Part shown: positions 33,693 through 45,002 of the stretch, piece by piece
Layout of the letters: each line of letters starts with the position of its first letter
Numbering within the stretch: the first letter of the stretch is position 1
Assembly: GCF_016808335.1 (NCBI RefSeq)
Contig: NC_053137.1
Span: forward strand, 11,086,506 to 11,150,505
Reading direction: 5' to 3'
Source: Panicum virgatum
Taxonomy: Eukaryota; Streptophyta; Magnoliopsida; Poales; Poaceae
DNA: 64,000 nt
Program-made: the position numbers and the translations under genes
Notes under the pieces: generated by a model
What the model was told of the DNA's origin: nothing
The model's database searches: none
What the model saw: the letters and a program-made list of their open reading frames with translations, nothing else

Positions 33693-36600
33693 TTATGTTG
33701 TGGGCACGAACCCCTGGTTTTCTTTTAAGCCTAGTGCGTCAGTGAGCATTTCTGCAACCTTTGATGCATCTGCTACCTGCATAAGTTTCTCTCTCACCAG
33801 TTATACAAGTGACAGGGGGTGTAAAGAGTAGTCAGCTTTGTGTTTTACAATGCAGATGCAAACTAACTTACATTTACTCTTGAAAGTGAAGAAAGCGTTC
33901 CATTATAGTGAAAGCAGAATTGGGCAGCAGCGCAACCTGTGCTCCTATTCCTGAAATCAATATGACATCGAGATTTAATTAAATTTTGACATATGCGCCT
34001 GCACCAGTCCCGCAATTCTGTTGTCATGCAATATGGATAATATCCATTCATGCAAGCATAACCTACCAGGTGCTTCCGGCAAATTGGGTGCCTATTATTT
34101 CTATTCTTGCTGCTTCCCAGTTGTAATTCCAGCCAGTTATCAAATGACTTGCTGTCAATTTCATGGCATTTTTAATCAGTCCAATGACGTATATGTGTAC
34201 ATCCTTGTGTTCCTCAATGCAATTTTCATTGAAAAAAGGGTCAAATACAGATATTATGTTTCTATCAAGACACCATGCGTATGTCACCCATCGGTGCCCA
34301 ACAATTCCTGGGAAGAATAGCTGCTTCCAAAAAAAGAGATGAAATGAAGTTTGTGTTAACTTATTTTTTATCTACAACAGCAATTTGATGTCTGCAGAAA
34401 TGAAGTTTGTTTTGTTTTTTCTTACTATTCTGCACGATGGCAGTTCATATTCTATATGCAGCGCAGATATCTGATCTTTAATCACTTGGCTTGTTGCGTT
34501 GAATGTGCCTGCAAGCAAAGTCCCCTGTTTCAAAACATAAACTTTATTATTATTCACTGTCATTACTATTGTGCTTTGTTTTTAGTAATGGAGTGACGCA
34601 ATTAATGATAGTATCCTCAACTTACAATAAATATTGATTCAAATATGTGTCGCTGGATATAGCCTTCCACACATTCACCTCCACTCTTAGTTACCTCTGT
34701 GAATCGCCTAATTATTGCATCGAACATGTCCATAACTATTTCAGATCTGCCAGTCAGTTGTGTCTGGAATGAATTGTACGGGACCTCGATGTGTTTTGGG
34801 GTATAGTGCAGGATCACAGGGCTGTTGTTGCAACAAATGACACATTGTCAGATTGACCAAAATCAAAATATATTTAGTGTTGCCTGTTTGCATGGCAACT
34901 TTCTGTTACGATAACAAGTGGACTATCTATGTGTACACCTAGAATTACATCTTAACTGAAAAACGATTTCATTTAAATATTGGCACACATGTAGTATTCC
35001 GGCATTATCATTGACAAGTATGTGGGGGGGGGGGGGAGGTGGAGGGGGGGTCACACATACCACTGCGGTGTATAATTTGATTGAGTTGAAGCATTTCTCG
35101 TTGAAGCTGCTGATTCCTCTCTAAACCCACTGTTGTTCAGATGATGGTGGTTGCATTGTTGGCATGTTATACATGTTTTGTGTAGACAGTTGCGTCGGTT
35201 CATGCAGCACAGAGAAATATAATACCTTGCCAGGGCACGGATTGCAAGAGCCTTCTTGAAGGTCTCATATGAGGTTACTCTGTCACACTCATCAGTTGGA
35301 CCATACAACTCGATACATATGTATCCATTTGTAGCTGATGTATGAGTGAATCTTTCTTCACTAGTTTGTCCAGATATGGTTAAGCTGTTTGGTCCACGTG
35401 GCCGCTTGCGGCAGTTGCAATCTTGAATAGATGCACTACCAGTTGCATCGTTGTGCTCCGAGCTTCCATCTTCAAAAGCAAATCCTCGTCTCTGCCAATT
35501 GCAGCACACAAATAATGACGCTTCGTCCAGCATCCTGCTCACATCCGCTCCTATTGTAGTACCTGCAACAATTTATAGTGTACTGCATTTTTCGGCCAAA
35601 TCCCTTAATTTTTAAAATTTTGCAAGGTAATGCCTTGTTTTTTCTATTTGCAAGGTTAATTATTTTTCTCGCATAATGCCATTGACCGCTAATGTACGGA
35701 AAGGTTGTTTTTTTACCTAGCCACGCCATGTTGATGTCTCTCCCTGCATCGTAGCAGTATCCATTTGTGAATGGCTCGATTATTTTCGTTAGCACCGATG
35801 CAATGCTCCCTGCATGGTTAGCCTCGTGTCTGCTGCTCATCATTTCGAACTCAGCAACGGCGAAGAATAGTGCTCCCGCAGCCTGTTTTTGTAAATATAT
35901 TGTAAATGCGTTATTTTTTTTATTGGTGCGGCAATTTATACAATACGACGTGTGAAAACTGTTGCTTTTTACCTTCATATGAACGCCAAGTGCTCGTGAA
36001 AAAGAGACTGAAATTTCCCATAGGCCCGGCAAACTGCTGCCAATACCTCCACAGCAAGCACTGAATGATTCATATGCCCATGAGTAACATATGCCAGAGG
36101 CGTTGCGAAGCTGCAGGTTACAATAGCAGATAAGCATTTGTTTGAGTGATTTTGCTATTCTTACGATATTCTTTATCATAAGTTTGCTCTTTCTTTCTCT
36201 CAGGTCAAGTAAATAGTGTATAGATACCATTGCGAACATATCTTTGGAAAGTATATTCTATTTTTTTTGCGTGCTTACCTGACTCTTGCCGAACTCAAAA
36301 TCTGAACTGCCACCACTTCTGCATAAACTGTCTGCTAGGACCATAGACTTAATTGTCTCCGCGGAGAAACTGCTAATGCGGGGGAATGTCGAATGCTCCA
36401 TGTTCATCACTCCAACATCAATACTGTCTAGGTAAAGTACCTGAAGGTTGGTTCATTGTGTTTATTAGCATAAGACATGGCATGTGATATTCTTTAGTTC
36501 TGCTCTATTTTGGGGGGGAGGGGGGGGTATTGTGGTATTACTTGCAAGAAAATTGAGCAGCCTGTTATGTTTGAAACTCTGTTGCTTACTTGGAGTTCAG

Positions 36601-37500
36601 TCTTCAGCTTTACTACTGCTTGGAAAAGTTTCCTTATTACATACTCTGACCAATCAAATTTCCCAATGCTACATGGCTCTACAAGAGCACTCCAGTAGTC
36701 GACGGACACGTAGTTGTACTTGGACCCGGGGGATAATAATGTTGACATTATATATATGACAAATGCAACTTTGAATGCAGCCTGTTCAGCTTCTGTCATC
36801 TTGTTGTTATATTTCCTCTCTACAACTTCCTGCGCCGTTTTTATGCTTCGACTTTGCCTACTATCTTCTCCTAGGTACACGGTTGTAACTTTTGAAATTA
36901 TATCTCTACGTGCCATCCCGGTCTCAGATATTATGCTACCACTACATGGTATTCCAAACACTCTCTCCACATCTGTTTTTCCAAACTTTATTTTTTTCTT
37001 TGAGTCAATTACCAGTGTTTGGGTTAGTGGATCTACTCTGCTCATAAGCCAAACTGCAAATCTGCGGTTTATTTGTCGTAGAGATGGGAACAACAGCATT
37101 CCACCAAATCCAATTGACTTAACCAATTCCCGTTTAAATTCATCCAAAGATGATATGACATCATATATTTGTTTAATTGATGTCCGGGTCGATGAAACCA
37201 TGTAATCATCCCTTGGATCGTTGTTTCCTACTTGTTGCGAACCAGAGATGCAGTTTCCTGAAGGGAATAGCTGACAGGTAGTTTTTAAACAATTATGTCA
37301 GCAACATGACAATTTGTCCTGTATACGTTTTAGTTATTTTTCATTTAGTTCATCAATAAGAAGGATGCTAAGCTATCTGAATAGTGGCAATAATGTAATC
37401 TAGTTTGCGTAGAATAACCAACCTCTAGTACTTCGCGGGCTGCATCAGGAACAGAACTGCGCGCAGTAGATCCGGTAGTGATTGCCTTTCCTCTCCTCAT
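33693..37500 (-). CDS. PMD-like domain fused to a C48/Ulp1-type cysteine protease (11 exons, 826 aa)
   Basis: Minus-strand exons are 37500-37423, 37270-36542, 36440-36279, 36110-35973, 35882-35717, 35562-35061, 34821-34626, 34524-34426, 34320-34067, 33950-33878 and 33776-33693. All introns are GT-AG, all phases agree and no stop occurs. The start MRRGKAITTG is followed by a PMD-like region (to about residue 270, with FGIPCSG and AFVIYIMSTLLSPG). Residues about 590-800 resemble the Ulp1/C48 peptidase core: GHRWVTYAW (His699), VFDPFF (Asp717) and NRSTGCAAAQFC (Cys781), in the catalytic order H-D-C. Ulp1 proteases remove SUMO from proteins. Ulp1-like genes are known in plant MULEs (Kaonashi type), and PMD proteins have transposon origins. 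A host desumoylase paralogue is the alternative, but location inside the element argues against it. Confidence 0.85.
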
Positions 37501-38073
37501 TGTTAGTTAAATCCCGCAAGCAGATGGTTTCCAGAAGCTGGGAGCCACCTCTTCCAGGCTCGAATGTTCAAAATGATGAGCCCCTGATGCTGTTGCTTTC
37601 TTCGGTTAACCACTAGCTAGGAGAGGCGTTTGGGTGGAGGGGGAGTGGGGGGTTTGGTTGGGGGGGGCGCCTAGCCAAGCTCGTGGGTCAACTGCGGCGT
37701 AGAAGATTTTGCTGGTTGTGATCGGAGGAATGGGGGGTGGTGAGGGGCCTTTGCGTGCGGGGGTTCGGTATGGCTGCTGGGGTGTTCGTGGCTTGGGGTT
37801 GGGGGCTTGGGCGGCGGCGGCGGCCTGGCGATGTAGCGGGGCAGGGTCAATTGCGTAGGGGGAACAAGCGATTTCGAGAAGATGTACAGTATCCACCCGT
37901 GTTTGCCTTTTCAGTTCCTTTTATTCGCAATAAACGCATTGGTGTGAACGGGGGGTGCTTGCAGGTGGTTCTGTGAACTGGCTTGCCTACACCGCGGTGA
38001 CGCCGTAGACTAACGGCTGTTTGCGCACGAATCGCGACCAGCACCGAACTTGCTGGTTGACGGTCACGATTTG
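37501..38073. other. Right subterminal region of the giant MULE
   Basis: GC-rich promoter-like region of the PMD/C48 gene, followed by the subterminal part of the element. Open frames on both strands at 37606-37980 come from G-rich composition and are not supported as genes. Confidence 0.5.
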
Positions 38074-38112
38074 CTATGGGTACCTACGCCATAGGACACC
38101 AAATCCTCGTTG
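38074..38112 (-). repeat. Right terminal inverted repeat of the giant MULE
   Basis: The plus strand reads TGGGTACCTACGCCATAGG (about 38077-38095), then ACACC, the inverse of the left end. The next 11 bases (38113-38123) are the right target duplication AGGCGTCGAGG. Confidence 0.8.
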
Positions 38113-38771
38113 AGGCGTCGAGGTCATCGACGATGGCCTCCTTCTCGGCGGGGTCCATGGCGAGCGTCGCAAACGTGGCCGGGAGCTGGAACGCTACGGG
38201 GCTCCAGAAAGTCCCCCCTCTCTTTGGGATGTTGGTGAAGAGGCGATGCTTGCGGTTCTTGGCGATGACGGCGCGGCCCTTTTCAATGACTTGGGGCAGA
38301 TAGGAGCCGAGGATGGGGTCGCGGAATTTTTTTGTGGAAGACAAGTCGGTAGAAGCGGCGCTTTTCATCGGCCGGGTTGTGGATGATGATCTGGGACTTT
38401 GGGTACTCTGTATAGGCATACCACCAGAGCTTGGTGCCGACGTCGTGGAAGGTGTCGACGATCTCCTGGTCGTCGTCAATGGCGGCCTGGGGTTTCTTGC
38501 TGTCCCTGCCAAGCTCGGCCTTGAGCTTGCGCGCCCCGTGGATGCAGTACTCAGAGAGGTAGGCCTCAACAGCGACGAAGAAGTCTCGGTCTCTGCTTTG
38601 GGAAGGATCGGCGCCGTACTCTGGGATGGTGATTTGGATGTATGAGCTGAAGTAGGCGGCAATCTTCTTCAGCCACAATTTGATCCTCTTGCGGTTCATT
38701 GCCGCAGCAACAAGGCCGAGCAAGAACACCAGAGCTGATCCAAGGCCAGCCCACAACTCCGTGGACGCCAT
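38113..38771 (-). pseudogene. BCS1-like AAA-ATPase, N-terminal part (5' half of split gene)
   Basis: The ATG at 38771 is followed by a single membrane segment (ALVFLLGLVAAAM, about residues 13-25) and the AAA-associated N-terminal domain of the plant BCS1/HSR4-like family (AYFSSYIQITIPEYG, AVEAYLSEYC). A T run at 38327-38333 (A run on the coding strand) is one base too long and shifts the frame after FYRLVFHKK. The family sequence then continues in the next frame (FRDPILGSYLPQVIEKGRAV, then DPAEKEAIVDDLDA). The gene is broken here by the giant MULE, with the Walker A part at 17699-18498. The homopolymer indel could be a sequencing error, but the insertion alone inactivates the gene. Confidence 0.92.
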
Positions 38772-38917
38772 GGTGGGCTGGCTAGCTTAGCTTGGCTTGC
38801 AATGCTAGGGTGTTAATTTGGAAGGAAGCTAGCTAAGCTTTTGACTGGTTAGACCGAACAAAGCCAGCGAGCTCGCCGTGGCTTAGTCCTATGGAATCTG
38901 GGATGACCTATGTCAAG

Positions 38918-38919
<2 letters not shown>

Positions 38920-39000
<81 letters not shown>
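38920..39000. repeat. (TA)n microsatellite
   Basis: About 40 TA units directly abut the left end of the MuDR-type element. TATATATATA also follows its right end (43609-43618), so the element inserted into this tract. Confidence 0.97.
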
Positions 39001-39003
<3 letters not shown>

Positions 39004-42000
39004 GAAATTGATTTGTTGGCCCTTCAAGAAGTTGAGTTTAGATCCTTGGCCCTATCCCGTTTGTACTTTGGTGTATGGCCTCAAAGCGAAATTGGTTTTG
39101 GTATATGGCCTTTCCGTTAGATTTGTAGGGTTCCATCCAGTCCAACTGTTAGTTTTTTTGGGGGAAAGACTATTCTACCCTTCCTCAACTTAACCTTTCA
39201 CAGTTTCCCCCTAGCCCCGCCCCCGACCATGACGCTGCCTACTCGCGGTGGTGGCGCGACTCCCTCGTCGCGCCCTTCCCCTTCCTGGCGGATCCAGGCG
39301 CCCCCCGCGGAGATGGACCGGCCGCCGGATCCAGAGCTCCCCTGCGCCCCCTTCCCACCGGTCAGGGTCTGGTCCGGCCCCACGCCGCAGCGATTACGGC
39401 GGATCCAGGCGGCGCTCGTGACCTACGCGAGGTCCCCCGAGCCAGCCAGGGCCAAGTGTCCTCCACCGAGCGAGGGGCCGCGGGCTATGGTGGGCGAGAT
39501 GGCTTGCTGGGGGCGGGCCAAGGCGGGCGCGGTGGCTTGCTGGGGAGCGTGGCCAGCAAGGGTGCCGACAGCCGTGCAAGCAAGGGGACCGGGGGGAGGC
39601 CGCGCAGGGAGGCAGCGGCGCCGGCGCTAGCGCCGGTCTAGGCGCGCGTGGCTCCAAGGGCGCCATTGGCGAAGCCTCTTGGCGGAACGAGGATGATGGT
39701 GCTCAGGCTTCACGGGGGGTGACAACAAGGATGACCTCAACGACACGGTTCAAGGGTGAGTGTAGCATCATCGTTTTTATTCCATCACCTACAAATTTGC
39801 AGTAGTAAACAGCTTCAATTCCTTGTGCTAACAGGTTCGATTCTAGTTTTAATTTGGAAATCAAGTTGTTGGGCAATAGAAGAAACTGCAGGAAGGATGT
39901 TAAATGTTTTAGTTTTGACATGGTAGTGGATTCAGATAGAACAAATTTCAAGGATTTGGTAGAATCAGTGGTAGAGAAATATCCTCCAGGGTATATGGAA
40001 GGTGCTCATATCCAATACTATGATGCAGCTCTAAAAACCTTCTCTGAAATAAACTCGGATCATGAGTTGATGTATATGTTTAGTAAACACCGCAAGAGGA
40101 GGGTTATAATCATGTTCATCACATATCGAGGTTCTTCTGATCCATTTGTGCCAGTTACAAAGTTGGATTTTAATGATAATTTTCGAACCAAGAACACCAT
40201 AGAGCTTGATGAGGGTGCTCATTTTAGGAAACCTAAAGCACATAAGGAACATGTAGGTGTAGAAGAAGAGGCAATGTACTTAGAGAATAATCAACAGATG
40301 GCACTACATGTTGTCAATTATCCAATTGATAAAGGAAATGAGCAGGCTAATGGTGCTGATAGTGAGCATGGTGATGATAGTGAGCATGGTGATGATAGTG
40401 AGCAAGATGATGATGAAGTACATGAGGAAGATGAGGAGCCATGTACTGATGGAAATAATGATGCAAATTTAGAATGTGACGTACAAGATCCTCCAATGGT
40501 AGTAGGCTCCACTTATCCTAATATGGCTGCTTTCAGATTGGCTATTTCTCAACATGCAATCAAAAATCAGTTTGAGTTCAATATTGCTAAAAGTGGACCT
40601 CGGAGGTACATGGTACATTGTTCAAGGAGAGTCTTGGACACATGTCCATGGTGGTTGTATGCATCTTGCCGTAAAGGCACCACCACTGTGACGGTAATTA
40701 CTGAATCTAACTAATTATTTTTTTGTATCCTTTTTGGTGTTGTTCTTTACTTATTTTTTTTGTTCCACTTGTGTAGGTGAGAAAAAATCCTCATCCTCAT
40801 AGCTGTTCTAGTTCAAGAAGAAAAAAGAAGGTGAAGCATGCAACCAAGCATTGGGTTTGTGAAAAGGTGAAGGACTTCCTCATAATTGATGCAAACTTGG
40901 GTGCAAAGGAATTGTAGAAGAAGCTGAAAGAGCACCACAAGGTTCACGTCCCCTACAACAGAGTTTACGATGGTAAGGAGTTAGCATTGAAACACCTTTA
41001 TGGGGATTGGGAGAACAGTTTTGATAACCTTTATAGGTTCAAAGCACAGATTGAAGGTTGTTGCCCTGGTAGCTTAGTCATTATTGACCATCACACCATT
41101 AATGGCAAGATCAGATTTAGAAGATTCTTTTTTTGCATTGAAGCCTTGCATAGATGGGTTCCTGAATGGTTGCAGACCCTACCTTGCAATAGATAGCACA
41201 TTTTTGACAGGGAAGTTCAAGGGGCAATTAGCTAGTGCTTCTGCTGTTGATGGTCATAATTGGTTGTTTCCTGTATGCTTTGGAGTTTTTGATTCAGAAA
41301 CCAATGACAATTGGATTTGGTTTCTCAGTCACCTTAGAGATGCTATTGGATCACCTAGGGGCTTAGCCATATGCACTGATGCAGGACAGGCTGTGATGGC
41401 AGGGGTGGGTGAAGTATTTCCAGGGGCTGAACATAGGGAATGTATGCACCATTTAGTGAGCAACTTTAAGAAGCGGTAAAGTGGGAAGGTTTTTGATGAC
41501 CACTTATGGGCAGCTGCTTACTCATGCAACTAATATTTGTTTGAGAAAAATTGGATTGCCATGGAGACAGAAAAACCTGCTGCCACAAACTATATAAGAA
41601 AGTGCCACACCAAACTATGGACAAGAAGCCAATTCTCTACTATTTGGAAGGTGGACTATGTGACCAACAACCTTGCAGAATGCTTGAATAGTTGGATCAA
41701 GCCTCATAAGTCCATGAACATGGATGATTTGATGGATAAGATTAGGTGGATGATTATGCGCAAATGGAACCAAAGAAGGAAAATATCAAACAAATTTGAT
41801 GGTATTATTCTACCTCACATAATAAAGGATTTGAATGAGAAGAATAGAGAATTAAACTTTGAAGTGGAAGAATGTTCAGAAGATGTTGCTGAAGTGACCG
41901 CAATGGGAGGTAGTGCATTTCGATTTGTTGTCAACCTACAGGACATGACTTGCTCCTGTAGGAAATGGCAGGTTTCTGGGATACCCTGCAAGCATGCACT

Positions 42001-43608
42001 AGCATTCATCACATCACTTAGTGATTCACCACTTCAGAACTATGTTGACTTGTATTACTCAGTTGAAAAATTCAGACTTGCATATAGTCAGCCTATTCCT
42101 GCTATGCCTGACAAATCACAATGGCCTAAATCCACCCATGAGTTTTTCATGCATCCCCCTTTATTGAAGACAGTAGCGGGTAGGCCTAAAACAGAAAGGT
42201 ATAAAGGCAGTGGTGAGAAGAAAAAAAGGAAAAAGTGTCATATTTGCCTTGACTTTGGACATCATTGGCATACATGCAAGAAGGGCAATCCAAGAGACAT
42301 TGCAGCTATGCAAGCAATCAGGTAATAATGTGTCTGTTCTTATTTTCATTTCTTTTTTTCTTTCTAAAAATATATTAACCATGACATGTATTGCTCTTTC
42401 AGGGGACCACCAAAGAAGAAGGCCAAATCTGCTCACGGTTCTATTGTTCCTTTGGAGGATGATGCACCAGCTGCATCCATGTCTTTTCCACCAAGGTTTG
42501 CAATTTACTACTCTATGTAATAGCTACTTCCAACTTGCAATAAAAGTTGAATATTAACTTTGCCCCTATAGTCATAACTTGGAAACAACCTCTACCAAAA
42601 AGACAAATTGTGATGATTGTACTCCTGAAGTATCTAGAAGGTAATTCATAGTAGTGCTGAAATTTTGGGTTACTATGATGATCACTTGCTAAGAGGTAGT
42701 GCATTTCGATTTCTTGTCTACAATCACAGCCAAAGCTTGGAGATTTCAAGTAAGACCAAAGGAAAACAAAAGAAAAATAGCAGTGGCCTCTCCAAGAGGT
42801 TTTTTTTTTAAAAAAAACTAAATGTTTCCCATTTCTCTATTGCATATTACACTAACACAATTTGCTGTTGAAAATAAACTTTTTGTAGGTCAAGAAGTGG
42901 CTCAAATCAACCGGAAACTACTACTATCGAGGAAGTTGCAAAGAAGGTCCCAAAGAAGATTGCAAAGAAGGTTACAAAGAAGGTTGCAAAGAAATGGCAA
43001 GGTGCTAAGGATGTTAGCACTTCATTAGTGCCACTTGACAGCCCCTCCATGGGTACTAGAAGCAAAAAAACACAACCTTCCAGCCCTGCAATGAGTACAA
43101 GAAGCAAACGAAGACTTAGCCTTTAATCTTAGATGTGAACTTATTTGTCATGGATGTTGTGATCTTATTTGTACTGCATGATGGCTTGACTTGGGTATGT
43201 GATCTTTTTAATGTATGACAAACCAATCTAAACTATCATCGTCCTTTTAGTTTCAAATCATTGTGTATGTGTGCACTTATATTTCAATCTTGGATTTATA
43301 TGCAATTGAAATGGTCACTATACGGTTATGTGAAAATATATATATGAAAATGTATATATGAAAAATATTAATCAGGTTTGGTTCTCAATTTACCCACAGG
43401 AGGCACAATCCTGTGCTGTGGTGCTCCATTTACCCACAGGGGTAAAAAGGTCATTTCAGGTTGGTTCTAACACCGTTAACATGCCCATCTAACGGAAGGG
43501 CTATATACCAAAACCAATTTCGCTTTGAGGCCGTATACCAAAGTACAAACGGGATAGGGCCAAGAATCTAAACTCAACTTCCTGGAGGGCCAGCAAACCA
43601 ATTTCCTC
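39001..43608 (+). mobile_element. MuDR-type Mutator-like element, decayed
   Basis: Terminal inverted repeats of roughly 120-130 bp begin GAGGAAATTG at 39001 and end in the inverse CAATTTCCTC at 43608. Both contain GGCCCTATCCCGTTTGTACT and CTCAAAGCGAAATTGGTTTT. The flanks are TATATATAT (38992-39000 and 43609-43617), compatible with a 9-bp target duplication but not decisive in a TA tract. The element contains one transposase gene with several disabling changes. It is unrelated in sequence to the giant FAR1-type MULE next door. Confidence 0.93.
39229..43126 (+). pseudogene. MuDR transposase (mudrA-like), broken
   Basis: A GC-rich first exon (from 39229) is followed by an exon at about 39840-40700 with a PB1-like region (KCFSFDMVVDSDRTNF) and an acidic repeat. 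A MuDR N-terminal domain (YPNMAAFRLAISQHAI) follows. The transposase core has Asp in YLAIDSTF and Asp in CTDAGQ. A SWIM finger (CSCRKWQVSGIPCKHAL) and a CCHC knuckle (CHICLDFGHHWHTC, about 42238-42280) come next. The last exon has a lysine-rich repeat of the form VAKKVPKKIAKK and ends at 43126. Stops occur at 40916-40918, 41477-41479 and about 41531, and a one-base shift occurs in a T run near 41130. The gene is inactive. Confidence 0.93.
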
Positions 43609-44392
43609 TATATATATAGACGAATAGAAGATGGGAAACCAGGTTGCTACTTTTCTATCAACTAGTAAGGTGAAGTGGCTTGCGCATTGCGCGCGGCTAG
43701 ATATTTTATTAGTTGTCAGCATTTGCGCGGCTAGATATTTTATTAGTTTTCTTTTGACATCTACGTCTATTATCTTAGTATTTGGCCAATAAAAGAAGCC
43801 TCTATGTTTGCTCTCAAGCTTAGAAATTATTACGTTAATCGAAGAAAAAATTACCCACCATTGCCATAAATCTCCCTATCTATTTCTTAATTACGACCAT
43901 TTCCATCATCATAAACAAAATAGCCTAAAATTACCCCAATTGATAAATATTCTAAATGGCCACCTCTTACTGAGATCTTTGCTCCTGAGAATCATATATC
44001 CCCTCCCCACGGTATTGAAGATATTTTTTTAGTTTTTAACCTTTCTAAAAGATTGTTTCATAAACAACCCAATCCAAACTTTATTTACACGGGAGCCGGT
44101 TTGGTCGCGCAGGGCAGGGCGGCGCGATATGCCACATGCAGTTGCGCGATAGGAGTGCCACGCTGCCGCCAGAGACAACGCGGTGCCAACGGGCTACCTC
44201 CGGGGCACCCCTGTCGCACCATTGCAGGTGGCGCGACAGCCTTGTCATGCCAGCCCACCTGGCGCGACAAAGAGCGTCATTGTGCCCCGCGTCTACCCCT
44301 CTCTCTTTCTCTCTCCCTCCCTCCTTTCTTCCTTTCAATCTGGAGCAGGCTCTGGTCTGTTGCCGCCGCCCCCTATCCCCCTGACAATTTTG
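43609..44392. other. Non-coding stretch between MULE and CACTA elements
   Basis: A tandem duplication of GCGCGGCTAGATATTTTATT lies at about 43690-43748, near a GC palindrome (TTGCGCATTGCGCGC) that may be a Helitron-like or MITE end. 44090-44390 is GC-rich, with repeated gCGCGAC motifs and a pyrimidine tract. No gene is supported. Confidence 0.4.
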
Positions 44393-45002
44393 CACTACTA
44401 GAAAACATGCTATAGGTCCACCTTAAAAGTACTAGCAAGAAGCGCGGTACATAACCTATCATTGGTACCGGATCATCTTCATACCAGTATTTTTACAATG
44501 GATGGAAAGGTCCATGGACCTTTAGTACTGGGTAGTGTTACCACTCAGTGCTAAAGGTTCCACCCATATTAGTACCAGGTGGTAACACCATCCTGTACCA
44601 CTATCTAGCCTTTGTTACCGAGTAGTGTTACCACCCGGTACTAAAGGGTCATCCATATGTTACTTCAAAAATAAAACATCTCTCATCCCATGACAAAGTG
44701 CCATGTCATTAAGGTCCTGAGTTTGAATCCCGACCGCCACACGCGCGCGTATTTTACATGAAAAAATCACGTGACTTGTGACGGTGCGTGTGCAGGCCTT
44801 TTCTTGGGTTTAATATATTTTTTATCAAAAATACTTTGGTACCGTGTGGAAACTTCACCTGGTACTAAAGATGGCCTTTGGTATCGGTTGTTTTACCCGG
44901 TGACGAAGACTGAGACTTTGGTCTCGGTCTCGTAGTACCGGTTCAAGAATCGGTACCTAAAGCCCTTACCAACCAGTGCTGGTGAGCTCTTTTCTAGTAG
45001 TG
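44393..45002. mobile_element. Non-autonomous CACTA element (610 bp)
   Basis: It starts CACTACTAGAAAA and ends with the inverse TTTTCTAGTAGTG, the terminal inverted repeat of CACTA/En-Spm elements in grasses. Internally it is full of subterminal motifs such as AGTACTGGGTAG, GGTACTAAAGG and their inverses. The three flanking bases are TTG on the left and TTT on the right, so the target duplication is imperfect. There is no coding capacity. Confidence 0.88.

Larger units (their letters stand above)
18499..38112. mobile_element. 19.6-kb FAR1-type Mutator-like element with six cargo genes
   Basis: The flanks carry the 11-bp direct repeat AGGCGTCGAGG (18488-18498 and 38113-38123), within the 9-11 bp usual for MULEs. 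Joining the flanks through one copy restores the AAA-ATPase frame (DDLDA then FKQGK). The ends are short inverted repeats, best conserved as GGTGTCCTATGGCG (18510 rightward; 38100 leftward) and then GTACCCA a few bases inside. The outermost 11-12 bases are poorly matched, so the exact tips are uncertain by a base or two. Inside, six spliceable genes are open: a FAR1/MULE transposase (18955-21934, +), a PMD-like protein (22427-24141, -), an unknown protein (24890-26442, -), a two-B3 protein (28458-30169, -), an RPA32-like protein (31908-33452, +) and a PMD-like/C48 protease (33693-37500, -). Known MULEs are mostly under 6 kb. Kaonashi-type MULEs are known to carry Ulp1-like genes, but I know of no described element with this whole set. 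Confidence 0.88.

Noticed and set aside
18510..38100. Placing the giant MULE tips exactly at GGTGTCC with a 9-bp duplication beginning AAAT
   Set aside because: The flanks AAATGTTTT and AAATCCTCG do not match, whereas AGGCGTCGAGG slightly further out matches at all 11 bases and restores the host frame.
38891..39193. Open frame with repeated Ile-Tyr through the TA microsatellite
   Set aside because: It is a trivial translation of (TA)n running into the terminal repeat of the MuDR element.
44690..44740. tRNA-like phrase GAGTTTGAATCCCGACC
   Set aside because: It resembles a T-arm, but no acceptor, D or anticodon arms can be paired around it. It sits inside the CACTA element.
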